Positions 7,489-14,545 of a stretch of 16,182 bases of DNA are shown in pieces; within the stretch, counting starts at the first letter, position 1; every line of letters begins with the position of its first letter. The stretch lies in assembly GCA_028818995.1 (NCBI GenBank), contig JAPPMR010000193.1, positions 1 to 16,182 of the forward strand. The letters are read 5' to 3'. Below the pieces are notes generated by a model. It saw nothing but the letters and a program-made list of their open reading frames with translations, searched no databases and was not told the origin of the DNA. Made by a program: the position numbers and the translations under genes. Source of the stretch: Candidatus Poribacteria bacterium. Lineage in GTDB: Bacteria; Poribacteria; WGA-4E; WGA-3G.

Positions 7489-9468
7489 CTACAGATAAGG
7501 TTTTAGATCCCAGAGGTAAATTGCACCGTCATGACCACCGCTTACCAATAGGGTGTTGTCCTGCGAAAATGCGAAGCCCTGAACATCCGTAGTGTGTCCC
7601 CAGAACGTAGCGATTTTTTTAGCGGTGGCAACTTCCCATAAGCGGATAGGCACCTTTTGCAAATCCGGCTGCCACCAGGCACCAGAGGCTAAATATTGTC
7701 CGCAGGGCGAGAAACATAACGTAATCGGTCTTTGACTTTCTTCGGGCTGAGGGAGCGTCATAAGTATTTTACCATCGGTAGCGTCCCACAATGTAATCTC
7801 ACCCCATTTACCACCAGCGATGATGTCGCCACGCGGTGAAAACGCGATTCCGGTATCGTTGCCACGATATGTATATATATACCTCCCGTCACGGCTTGGT
7901 AGCGGTGTTAGCGGAAGTTCAAATATCTGTTCACCTGAATCAACATCCCACAAGCATGCCTTCCAATCCTGTGACCGTGATATACCCGCAAGTCGTTTTC
8001 CATCTGGACTAAACGCTAATCCACTCGGACTATACATCAGACTATCAGTAAATTCCGAATGGTTGATGACCGTAGGGTGCTTTTCCCAACTTTTACTTCC
8101 TGACCGCTCCCAGATGTGTATGTTGTCGTTCCTGTCTGCGCTTGCGATCCGGTGTCCCGTGGGCGAGAATGCCTTGGCGCGTCCCAAACCGCCTTCCGGG
8201 CCAGTGAGTTCAGCAATAAGCTCACTCTTGCCCACCTCCTGCACGTTTAAGTTATCTCCATATCGGTTGATAGAAATGATTTTCCCGTCAGGAGAGCGAT
8301 AAACATTACGATGAGTCCCGGGCAACTTCTCGCCATGTGGTTGATATGAACGCCTACTTGCAAGATCCCATAAAAGGACATTGTCCCACCAAAATCCGGC
8401 GGCAAGTGTCTTTTCGTCCTCTGTAAAGACTAACGTGTCCATCGTCGGGATATGTCCATGAAGGGTTGAAACGGTATGCGTGTCGGAATTACTACCTTTC
8501 GTCCAGATTCTGATTTCACTCGGGCTTGCAACTGCTAATTGTTCCCCAGTCTCTGAAAAATAAGGATATAGATCCACGTTGCTTCCTCGATATTCAAACG
8601 TATCTATTTTTTTCTCCGGCTCTACTTCCCAAATCTCAACCTTTCGCTGAGAGACTGCAGCCACAATCAATCCATCCTCTGGGACGTAATGTGGAAATAT
8701 CTGTGCATCTCCGTAATCAGTATAAGTTATCGCTTTTTGTCCGTTGTCCACATCCCATACATGTAACATGCCATCTGAACTGCCAGCGGCGAGATGTTTT
8801 CCATCCGGTGAGAAGCAGAGTTTCTCCATTTCCCCAGAATATCCCGTGAAGCAGCCGATTTGTTCTCCGGTTTCCGTATGCCACACTGAAATAGATTCAG
8901 GATCGGCATCCGCCTCGCGTATTCTGCCTGCCAATAGACTTGTATCGGAAGAAAATTGGAAAGGATAGATACCTTCCGTAGTAGAACCGAGTTTAATTTC
9001 ATTTAGTTGCCTTCCAGTATGCGGACACCAGATATAAATGTTATGATCACCTCCATGGCTGATCGCGACGATGCGCTGTCCGTCTTCGGAAAAAATAAAT
9101 TTCCGAATAAGATGCTTGTTCGGTACCTCTATCTGTCTGATACAAACGCCGCTTTGAACATCCCATATCTTTACATTCTCAGCAAAAGTGTACGTGACAA
9201 TCTGACTGCCATCGGGTGAAAAACTGACACCCTTGGTCATTCCGCGTTCGGTATCCCAGAGTGTGGTAGGTGATAACGTGGGTAGTTCATATAACCAAAG
9301 ACCAATTGCTGATGCTACAGCGAAATACTGCCCGTCTGGTGAAAATGCCACATCACCGGCACTACCGCGCCCCAATCGAGCAACTGCGCCTTCGGGAAGT
9401 GCCCAAGTTGTTACATCATCTCTGTCTGCCCCGACTGGCGCTGGCACAACTAAATTTCGTTCTTTCAT
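7489..9468 (-). CDS. cytoplasmic WD40-repeat protein, 14 blades
   Basis: A 659-residue WD40 protein, paralogous to the gene just downstream along its full length. It starts MKERNLVVPAPVGADRDD and has LPEGAVARLGRG at residues 24-35. I count 14 blades, compatible with two seven-bladed propellers. The C-terminus ends directly after the last WD strand (YLWDLKPYL). The WW-P---KVPI insertion is at 598-608 in blade 13. No signal peptide or membrane span is visible, so it acts in the cytoplasm. The start at 9468 has AAGGA about ten bases upstream. The open frame reaches 9537, but that extension runs through the terminator hairpin and is not conserved in the paralogue. Partner and function are unknown; WD40 propellers usually assemble protein complexes. 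Confidence 0.88.
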   Translation of the reverse strand: MKERNLVVPAPVGADRDDVTTWALPEGAVARLGRGSAGDVAFSPDGQYFAVASAIGLWLYELPTLSPTTLWDTERGMTKGVSFSPDGSQIVTYTFAENVKIWDVQSGVCIRQIEVPNKHLIRKFIFSEDGQRIVAISHGGDHNIYIWCPHTGRQLNEIKLGSTTEGIYPFQFSSDTSLLAGRIREADADPESISVWHTETGEQIGCFTGYSGEMEKLCFSPDGKHLAAGSSDGMLHVWDVDNGQKAITYTDYGDAQIFPHYVPEDGLIVAAVSQRKVEIWEVEPEKKIDTFEYRGSNVDLYPYFSETGEQLAVASPSEIRIWTKGSNSDTHTVSTLHGHIPTMDTLVFTEDEKTLAAGFWWDNVLLWDLASRRSYQPHGEKLPGTHRNVYRSPDGKIISINRYGDNLNVQEVGKSELIAELTGPEGGLGRAKAFSPTGHRIASADRNDNIHIWERSGSKSWEKHPTVINHSEFTDSLMYSPSGLAFSPDGKRLAGISRSQDWKACLWDVDSGEQIFELPLTPLPSRDGRYIYTYRGNDTGIAFSPRGDIIAGGKWGEITLWDATDGKILMTLPQPEESQRPITLCFSPCGQYLASGAWWQPDLQKVPIRLWEVATAKKIATFWGHTTDVQGFAFSQDNTLLVSGGHDGAIYLWDLKPYL

Positions 9469-9502
9469 TAATTTGTATTCCTTGATGACAAAACACCTAA
9501 CA

Positions 9503-9540
9503 TAAAAATAGCGTGAGCAACTTGACAAGCTACCCACGCC
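9503..9540 (-). terminator. terminator after the LamG gene
   Basis: Reading leftward, a GC-rich hairpin pairs GCGTG with CACGC (9535-9539 with 9511-9515) and AGC with GCT (9529-9531 with 9516-9518). The arms have a three-base bulge and a ten-base loop. TATTTTTAT follows. It begins seven bases after the LamG stop codon and precedes the WD40 start. Confidence 0.6.
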
Positions 9541-9546
9541 AATTCA

Positions 9547-10302
9547 CTACTTCCGTGATTTTATCTTTCCCCAAGTAGTTGTCAATTTGTTATGTGCTTC
9601 CACAGCAAGTGCTTGGTCCATATTTTTCTTTACTTCCTCTGCTGTAAGTGCAACACTCCACATCTTCACTTCATCAATCGTCCCATTGAAGAAGTTGCTA
9701 TTTCCAGTATTTGCGCCGATGGACATGCCGTGAACTCCAAAGTCCATTCGAACATCACCACCCGAATTAGCTTCGGCATTTTTCTTTCCATCAATATACA
9801 CAATTGCTTTATCTTTATCTTGTGTTACAACAAGGTAGTACCATTGTGGTTCAAACGCGTCGAGAGTTGTAATCACTTGAAATTCCTTTGCTTTCGTGGC
9901 AACGTAGCATCCAAAAAGTATCCCATCTCGGTTGAAAGTCAAATGTGGACGACCCCCACCGTTGCCACGATACATCAAATCTATTCTACCTCCGCCAGCA
10001 ATCTTATCAGTAGGTTTGAACCACATTTCAATTGTCATTTCTTTTGGTTCATCAACACCGAGTGCGGGGACAGTAACGGCACCATTCTTAAATTGTAGTG
10101 CTTGTCCTACAACACCTTCAACCCACTCAGCATTTTTGATTGTACCTTTAAACTTATTGGGGGAGGTATCCGCTGTTGTGTCGCCTTTACCTTCATCAAA
10201 TGGAAAATTAAAAATTAGATCTTCAGCCGGATTTGCGCCAAAAGTGCTCGTTCCATACAGCATGAGAATAACCGTTGCGAATAGACCGATAAACTTTTTC
10301 AT
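9547..10302 (-). CDS. secreted LamG (concanavalin A-like) domain protein
   Basis: A 251-residue exported protein: MKK, a hydrophobic stretch over residues 4-17, and likely cleavage near residue 23. It is followed by one LamG/concanavalin A-like jelly-roll domain. Visible family pattern: LIFNFPFDEGKGDTTADTS at the start, a GQALQF strand, MTIEMWFKP, WYYLVVTQD, VYIDGK, and the closing FNGTIDEVKMWSVALTAEEV. These domains bind carbohydrates or cell-surface glycans, but the ligand cannot be inferred. A short tail (HNKLTTTWGKIKSRK) lies outside the domain and is basic. A GGAGG ribosome binding site lies ten bases before the ATG. The gene has its own promoter and terminator and so appears monocistronic. 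Confidence 0.88.
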   Translation of the reverse strand: MKKFIGLFATVILMLYGTSTFGANPAEDLIFNFPFDEGKGDTTADTSPNKFKGTIKNAEWVEGVVGQALQFKNGAVTVPALGVDEPKEMTIEMWFKPTDKIAGGGRIDLMYRGNGGGRPHLTFNRDGILFGCYVATKAKEFQVITTLDAFEPQWYYLVVTQDKDKAIVYIDGKKNAEANSGGDVRMDFGVHGMSIGANTGNSNFFNGTIDEVKMWSVALTAEEVKKNMDQALAVEAHNKLTTTWGKIKSRK

Positions 10303-10340
10303 GGTTGAAATTCCTCCAAAGTATCAAATATATTACCCTT

Positions 10341-10369
10341 ATTTTATGTCAAACAGAGTTTTGTGTCAA
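10341..10369 (-). promoter_or_regulatory. sigma70-type promoter of the LamG gene
   Basis: Leftward TTGACA (10369-10364), a 17-base spacer and TAAAAT (10346-10341). Transcription would start near 10334, about 32 bases before the ATG. A second TTGACA lies within the spacer but has no well-placed -10 box. Confidence 0.75.
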
Positions 10370-10386
10370 CTTACGCCATTGTAAGT
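10369..10386. promoter_or_regulatory. palindrome between two divergent promoters, possible operator
   Basis: ACTTAC (10369-10374) and GTAAGT (10381-10386) form an inverted repeat with a six-base centre. It abuts the leftward -35 box and lies five bases from the rightward one. A further eight-base palindrome, CTTGCAAG (10391-10398), covers the rightward -35 box. A shared regulator binding here is inferred, not shown. Confidence 0.4.
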
Positions 10387-10391
10387 AACGC

Positions 10392-10420
10392 TTGCAAGTA
10401 TCAAGAAAATTATATATTAT
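10392..10420 (+). promoter_or_regulatory. sigma70-type promoter of the HIT gene
   Basis: TTGCAA (10392-10397), a 17-base spacer and TATTAT (10415-10420). Transcription would start near 10427, 40 bases before the HIT start codon. Confidence 0.65.
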
Positions 10421-10466
10421 GATATGTATTACAATCATAACCCTATAGTTAAAAAGGAATTCATGA

Positions 10467-10976
10467 ATGCGTCATAACCTTTTTGTGCCGAACAAAATGC
10501 CCTATGCTAAAGGAAAAAACAGACCGGATGTAACATGTATTCTGTGTGCTATTGTGGAAAAAAATGAAAAAGTTGAACGGCTTGAAGTGCATCGAACAGA
10601 ACTCTTTACGATTTCACTTAATCTTTACCCGTATAGTCCTGGACATCTCTTAATCTTTCCAAATCGGCATATAATTGATGCACGTGAGTTAAGTGCTGAG
10701 GAGGTCCTGCATCTTCACAAACTGCAGTGTCTCAGTTTTGAGGTGTTGACACATGCCTATCAGCCGCGAGGTTTTAACGTAGGTTATAATATGGGAGAAG
10801 CCTCTGGAGCGAGTATTCCGCATTTGCACTTACACGTTGTTCCGCGCTATCCCCGTGAATTAGGGTTTATGGATGTCATCGGCGGCGCGAGAATCATTAT
10901 TGAAGATCCAAACGCAACGCAAGAAAAACTTGAACAGTTATTTAAGGAGTGTTCAGATAATACTCAAGAAAACTAA
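10467..10976 (+). CDS. HIT-family nucleotide hydrolase/phosphorylase (Ap4A-type)
   Basis: A 169-residue histidine triad protein. The triad IPHLHLHV (His119, His121, His123) is complete and is preceded by the nucleotide-binding stretch GFNVGYNMGEASGAS. SPGHLLIFPNRH (57-68) and CILC (24-27), with nearby His residues, indicate the zinc-containing branch that includes bacterial diadenosine tetraphosphate phosphorylase-like proteins. The expected reaction is cleavage of dinucleoside polyphosphates or AMP conjugates, with the middle His forming a nucleotidyl intermediate. AAGGAA seven bases upstream fixes the ATG at 10467. An ATG four bases earlier hits a stop after four codons. The gene has its own promoter and meets the argB pair tail to tail. 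Confidence 0.92.
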   Translation: MRHNLFVPNKMPYAKGKNRPDVTCILCAIVEKNEKVERLEVHRTELFTISLNLYPYSPGHLLIFPNRHIIDARELSAEEVLHLHKLQCLSFEVLTHAYQPRGFNVGYNMGEASGASIPHLHLHVVPRYPRELGFMDVIGGARIIIEDPNATQEKLEQLFKECSDNTQEN

Positions 10977-10996
10977 ACCGAGAACCGTTTAGTTTT
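10969..10996. terminator. bidirectional palindrome containing both convergent stop codons
   Basis: AAAACTAAAC (10969-10978) and GTTTAGTTTT (10987-10996) pair perfectly over ten bases around the loop CGAGAACC. The TAA of the HIT gene (10974-10976) and the TAA of the opposite gene (10991-10989) lie in the two arms. The stem is AT-rich but ends in T-runs on both strands, so it may terminate both transcripts. Confidence 0.55.
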
Positions 10997-12161
10997 GTAA
11001 TGTCGCACCTTCTGGGCGTGGTGCAGTTGGTCGGATAAGTGTTTGGTCATAGGAACGATACGAAAGCCCTGCTAAATGTGGCGTTTCAAGTCGGATATGT
11101 CCTTGCGCGCGCGAGTGCATGATGGTATCAAGAATGCCGGTTGTTAGCAAAGTGCGTTCCACAGGATATTGTGGGATATCTGTTAAAAACATCTCCTCAA
11201 TGTTGAGACTCAGATAACTAAAATGGGAGTACGGAGGTCCATTTTGTAGATAAAATTCCGTTGCGTAGATATTATCGCCATGTTTTCCAGCATAAGCAAA
11301 ATCACTGACGTACCCGTTCAACATCAACATTGCGGAACGAAACCCATCTCGATGCTCAATTAGGAACAGTGTTGGGTTAGGGCATCCTTCAACAATAGTA
11401 GTGTCGGGTCGGTTTTTAATTTGCGCGCACGCTGCTTCTGCTAACTCCATTGACCATCGTCCAGAATCAGCGGCTTCCCACACTGCATCACCTTCAAGAC
11501 ATTGAATCGCAACCACACCAGATTCCCCTCCTTGTCGACGTTCAGTCATACATTGCAACGTTTCAAGCGCGTGAAAACCGTAAGACTCCACGCCGCCGTA
11601 ACCTATCCCAATAGCCGATTCCAACGGCGTATCAAGCGCGTGTTCTAAAAAAGGTTGTCGCCAACAAGTAGGTAACGAAGAACCTGCCATGAACGGCACA
11701 TCAAGGGCTTTAGAGCGTTCGTACATCCAATTCGCATCATCCCAATTGTAGGAAAGATGTTTATCGCAAAAAACAGGTACTGATCGTCCACTTGATGCAA
11801 ACACACCGCAAATCTGCTCAAACATATAACGGCGCGGATACATGTGTTGTTCAAATTCATTATGCGGATAGTCCCCGTGTTCACCAATAAGAAGTACACC
11901 GTCAACCGCTAACTCACCTCCACCGAGCGTTAATGCTTGGCGAATACTGGGATATATCGGAACTCCATGTTCTTCAGCTAAACCAACACCGATATCCCGT
12001 GAATCTATCTGATCCAGATAGATGGATACCAAGTCAACACGCGGCATCCGATGTCCTTCATCTGTAGGAAAGCCCGTCATGTATTTTGTGGCGATCACAT
12101 CTGCATGAGAGTGCTGAAAATAGGTTGTAATGATAGCTGCGATTTTCTTTCTGTTTTCCAT
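10989..12161 (-). CDS. Gfo/Idh/MocA-like oxidoreductase-related protein
   Basis: A 390-residue protein that looks like a divergent member of the Gfo/Idh/MocA fold. VDLVSIYLD (42-50) fits the strand after the first Rossmann crossover. VFCDKHLSYNWDDANWMYE (130-148) aligns with the usual EKP-L---EEA motif, but with DKH instead of EKP, and DVPFMAGSS follows as in the family. The normal N-terminal GxGxxG nucleotide motif is missing; the start reads IAAIITTYFQHSHADV. Dinucleotide binding is therefore doubtful and it may not be an active dehydrogenase. GGGAGA about nine bases upstream supports the ATG. It lies 15 bases after argB, so it is the second gene of that operon, which does not itself explain its role. 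Its stop codon sits in the convergent palindrome. Confidence 0.7.
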   Translation of the reverse strand: MENRKKIAAIITTYFQHSHADVIATKYMTGFPTDEGHRMPRVDLVSIYLDQIDSRDIGVGLAEEHGVPIYPSIRQALTLGGGELAVDGVLLIGEHGDYPHNEFEQHMYPRRYMFEQICGVFASSGRSVPVFCDKHLSYNWDDANWMYERSKALDVPFMAGSSLPTCWRQPFLEHALDTPLESAIGIGYGGVESYGFHALETLQCMTERRQGGESGVVAIQCLEGDAVWEAADSGRWSMELAEAACAQIKNRPDTTIVEGCPNPTLFLIEHRDGFRSAMLMLNGYVSDFAYAGKHGDNIYATEFYLQNGPPYSHFSYLSLNIEEMFLTDIPQYPVERTLLTTGILDTIMHSRAQGHIRLETPHLAGLSYRSYDQTLIRPTAPRPEGATLQN

Positions 12162-12176
12162 GGGTTAATCTCCCGG

Positions 12177-13055
12177 TTACCTTATAATCTCTGTGCCGAT
12201 ACCACCCTCAGTTAGCACTTCTAACAACAGAGAATGAGGAATCCTACCATCAATAACGTGTGTTTTGGAAACACCACCGAGAAGCGCGGTGGCACACGCT
12301 TCAATTTTGGGTATCATTCCGCCTATAATTATACCTTCATCAATAAGAGCATTTATTTTGTTCATACGGATCGTTGAGATAAGAGTAGAGATGTCCTCAG
12401 CATCTTCGCAGATTCCGCGTGTATCGGTCAAAAGGATCAACTTTTCGGCTTGGAGTGCGGAAGCGATTTCACCTGCCATTGTATCTGCATTAATGTTATA
12501 GGTTTGTCCATCAACTCCAGTGCCATTAGGCGCAATTACAGGGATGTATCCCGCCTCATCAAGTGTGATAATAGGCTGTGTGTTGACACCGATGATTTTG
12601 CCAACATATCCGATGTCTATTGTAGTTTCATTTCCATCTTCATCCATTTTTGTAGGTGTATGTTTTTCTGCTACGATTAGATTTGCGTCCTTACCACAAA
12701 GTCCAATCGCCTGTCCACCATGTTGATTGATACGTAATACAATGCCTTTATTAATAGTTCCCGCCAGCACCATTTCAGCGATTTCAACGGTTTCAGCATC
12801 AGTTACGCGTAATCCTTGCACAAATTCCGGTTCTTTTCCTACCTTGTCCATCCAAGCACTAATTTTAGGTCCCCCGCCGTGTACAACAATCGGACGCATG
12901 CCAACATATTTCATCAAAACGATGTCTTCCATAACGGAATGGATGAGAGATTCGTCCTCCATTGCAGCTCCACCGTATTTTATTACAATTCTCCGATTGT
13001 AAAAGCGTTGAATAAAAGGCAAAGCTTCAATTAAAACTTTTGCTGTTTGATTCAT
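12177..13055 (-). CDS. argB: acetylglutamate kinase
   Basis: A 292-residue N-acetyl-L-glutamate kinase, the second step of arginine biosynthesis (phosphorylation to N-acetylglutamyl phosphate in the cytoplasm). All landmarks are present: IKYGGAAM with Lys26, VVHGGGPKI (57-65), GLRVTDAETV (81-90), YNINADTMAGEIA (187-198) with Asn189, LLTDTRGI (208-215) and GGMIPKI (245-251) with Lys250. An N-terminal helix of about 20 residues (AKVLIEALPFIQRF) precedes the first strand. This extension is found in arginine-sensitive, hexameric enzymes and is absent from the E. coli form, so feedback inhibition by arginine is likely. No other arginine gene is in the window. It has a strong promoter; the nearest ribosome binding-like AAGGGA is rather far (about 14 bases) from the ATG. 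Confidence 0.97.
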   Translation of the reverse strand: MNQTAKVLIEALPFIQRFYNRRIVIKYGGAAMEDESLIHSVMEDIVLMKYVGMRPIVVHGGGPKISAWMDKVGKEPEFVQGLRVTDAETVEIAEMVLAGTINKGIVLRINQHGGQAIGLCGKDANLIVAEKHTPTKMDEDGNETTIDIGYVGKIIGVNTQPIITLDEAGYIPVIAPNGTGVDGQTYNINADTMAGEIASALQAEKLILLTDTRGICEDAEDISTLISTIRMNKINALIDEGIIIGGMIPKIEACATALLGGVSKTHVIDGRIPHSLLLEVLTEGGIGTEIIR

Positions 13056-13095
13056 GTAATTTTAGTGTCCCTTGGCTAATGTGTGTTGTCCATAA

Positions 13096-13124
13096 ATTAT
13101 ACGAAATAATGCTTGACGTGGCAA
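13096..13124 (-). promoter_or_regulatory. sigma70-type promoter of argB
   Basis: Leftward TTGCCA (13124-13119), a 17-base spacer and a perfect TATAAT (13101-13096). Transcription would start near 13089, about 34 bases before the argB ATG. Confidence 0.75.
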
Positions 13125-13141
13125 GTAAAATGTTGCACAAT
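13113..13141 (+). promoter_or_regulatory. candidate promoter of the alcohol dehydrogenase gene
   Basis: TTGACG (13113-13118), a 17-base spacer and CACAAT (13136-13141). The -35 box directly abuts the -35 box of the leftward argB promoter, so the two promoters overlap. Start of transcription near 13148 would give a leader of about 34 bases. Confidence 0.5.
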
Positions 13142-13181
13142 TTAAAATATGTCATTTTTACTTTTAGGACAGGAAGCGTAA

Positions 13182-14288
13182 ATGTTAGAAAATGTAGAGA
13201 GAGTTGCACAGATTGCCCTATTCCACGGTGTAGACACCCCTTATGAGATTTGTGAAATGCCTATAACCGATTTGGCAAACACCGTTCTTGTGAGGGTCAA
13301 CTTAGCAACTATCTGCGGCTCGGACCTCCACACTGTATCTGGCAGACGTGGTGCAGATGTGCCATGTGTACTCGGACACGAAGTTGTAGGTACTGTCGCA
13401 GCACCTACAAGTCTTTGTTCCGCTGATGGAAGACCGCTTCGCGAAGGCGATAGAATTGTTTGGAGTTTGACGACTTCGTGTGGGACATGTCATTTCTGTA
13501 CAAACAAAAATCTGCCGCAGAAATGCGAAACGATGTTTAAATATGGTCACGTGCAGTGTGCAGATGAAAACACGTTATCTGGCGGTTTTGCATCACATAT
13601 TCAGCTGAAAGCAGGCACTGCAATCTACCATATTCCCGATTCGATAAAAGATGAGGAGGCAGCTCCTATTAATTGTGCTCTCGGAACAGTCATAAACGGT
13701 TTGAAAACAATTGGCACATATCCGGGTGAGACTGCAATTGTTCACGGTGCTGGGATGTTGGGTATCTATGCTGCATGTTATTTGCGTGAGCAAGGTTACG
13801 ACATTGTGGCTATCGTTGATAAGAAAGCAAACCGTTTACAGGTTGCTGAACGGTTTGGTGCGACACATATATATAACGCAGATACCACAACTAACGAAGA
13901 AATTTCGGCAAAGTTGAAAGAACTAACAAGAGGACATGGTGTTGATCTTGCTGTTGAAGTCAGTGGGGCACCTTCTGCATTGCCTGATATGATTGAGTGG
14001 TTAGCAGTCGGTGGGAGATGTTTGACGCTCGGCTATGTCTATCCACTTGAAAACATTCCTTTCAATGTTCACCAACTTGTTACAAAGTGTATAAATCTGC
14101 AGGGTGTTCACAATTATCATTCGACTGTGTTGAAATCTGCTCTCAGTTTTATAGAAGAAAATCGCACGCGCTACCCATTTGCAGAACTTATCGGTAAAAT
14201 CTATCCTTTGTCTGAGATTAATGATGCTTTTGCTCAGGCGTTTCGTCAAGATATTGTCCGCATTGCCATAGACCCACATGCGAATTAA
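13182..14288 (+). CDS. zinc-binding alcohol dehydrogenase, phosphonate-associated type
   Basis: A 368-residue medium-chain dehydrogenase. The catalytic zinc site shows Cys45 (CGSD) and His66-Glu67 (LGHE). The structural zinc site has the four cysteines 100, 103, 106 and 115 (SCGTCHFC...QKC). The cofactor loop HGAGMLG is at 188-194, with Asp213 after the next strand, which favours NAD. The strings CGSDLHT-SGRR, SCGTCHFC and LPQKCE-MFKYGH match, as I recall it, the subfamily annotated as putative phosphonate catabolism-associated alcohol dehydrogenase (TIGR03366). No phosphonate genes are nearby, so the substrate remains open. GGAAG about six bases before the ATG supports the start. The gene diverges from argB. 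Confidence 0.88.
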   Translation: MLENVERVAQIALFHGVDTPYEICEMPITDLANTVLVRVNLATICGSDLHTVSGRRGADVPCVLGHEVVGTVAAPTSLCSADGRPLREGDRIVWSLTTSCGTCHFCTNKNLPQKCETMFKYGHVQCADENTLSGGFASHIQLKAGTAIYHIPDSIKDEEAAPINCALGTVINGLKTIGTYPGETAIVHGAGMLGIYAACYLREQGYDIVAIVDKKANRLQVAERFGATHIYNADTTTNEEISAKLKELTRGHGVDLAVEVSGAPSALPDMIEWLAVGGRCLTLGYVYPLENIPFNVHQLVTKCINLQGVHNYHSTVLKSALSFIEENRTRYPFAELIGKIYPLSEINDAFAQAFRQDIVRIAIDPHAN

Positions 14289-14325
14289 TGGTTGATTTTA
14301 GTGCTTTGTCAACATATTATTGTCC

Positions 14326-14390
14326 GTCGCGCTTCGAAAATCGCCCTACCGATAGACTGCTTATGGTAGGAGCGATCTCCGAATCGCGAC
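14326..14390. repeat. long imperfect palindrome, REP/MITE-like
   Basis: Left arm 14326-14350 (GTCGCG...CTACC) and right arm 14365-14390 (GGTAGG...CGCGAC) pair over about 25 bases. There are a few mismatches, one unpaired base and a 14-base loop. It lies 38 bases after the alcohol dehydrogenase stop and has no gene of its own. No second copy is in the window. Confidence 0.7.
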
Positions 14391-14407
14391 CAAAACCACT
14401 CGTAGTC

Positions 14408-14423
14408 GGGAATCGGAGTTCCC
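14408..14423. repeat. small GC-rich hairpin in the palindrome cluster
   Basis: GGGAA (14408-14412) and TTCCC (14419-14423) pair around the loop TCGGAG. It lies between the two larger palindromes and seems part of the same composite element. Confidence 0.5.
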
Positions 14424-14427
14424 TCCC

Positions 14428-14476
14428 GCAGCATCATGTAGAATACCAAAAGCGTATTCTACCAAGCGCATGCTGC
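14428..14476. repeat. nested two-part palindrome
   Basis: Outer arms GCAGCAT (14428-14434) and ATGCTGC (14470-14476) enclose inner arms GTAGAATAC (14438-14446) and GTATTCTAC (14454-14462), all perfectly complementary. The inner loop is seven bases. The arms are separated by three bases on the left and seven on the right. This is a second strongly structured unit next to the 14326-14390 palindrome. Confidence 0.75.
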
Positions 14477-14545
14477 GTTGATTCACAAACCCGTAATGTC
14501 TAATTAACAACTCTGGACATCTACAGGTCTTGATTTTTGAAGTAA

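Noticed and set aside
7820..8302. Rightward 160-codon frame inside the second cytoplasmic WD40 gene
   Set aside because: Antisense to a well-supported gene, with no ribosome binding site and no domain pattern.
9469..9537. Upstream extension of the second cytoplasmic WD40 gene
   Set aside because: It runs through the terminator hairpin and is not conserved in the tandem paralogue, whose N-terminus aligns from MKERNLV onward.
14288..14503. Open frame of 71 codons after the alcohol dehydrogenase
   Set aside because: It starts on the last base of the stop codon with no ribosome binding site and reads straight through two palindromes. The translation has no recognisable pattern.
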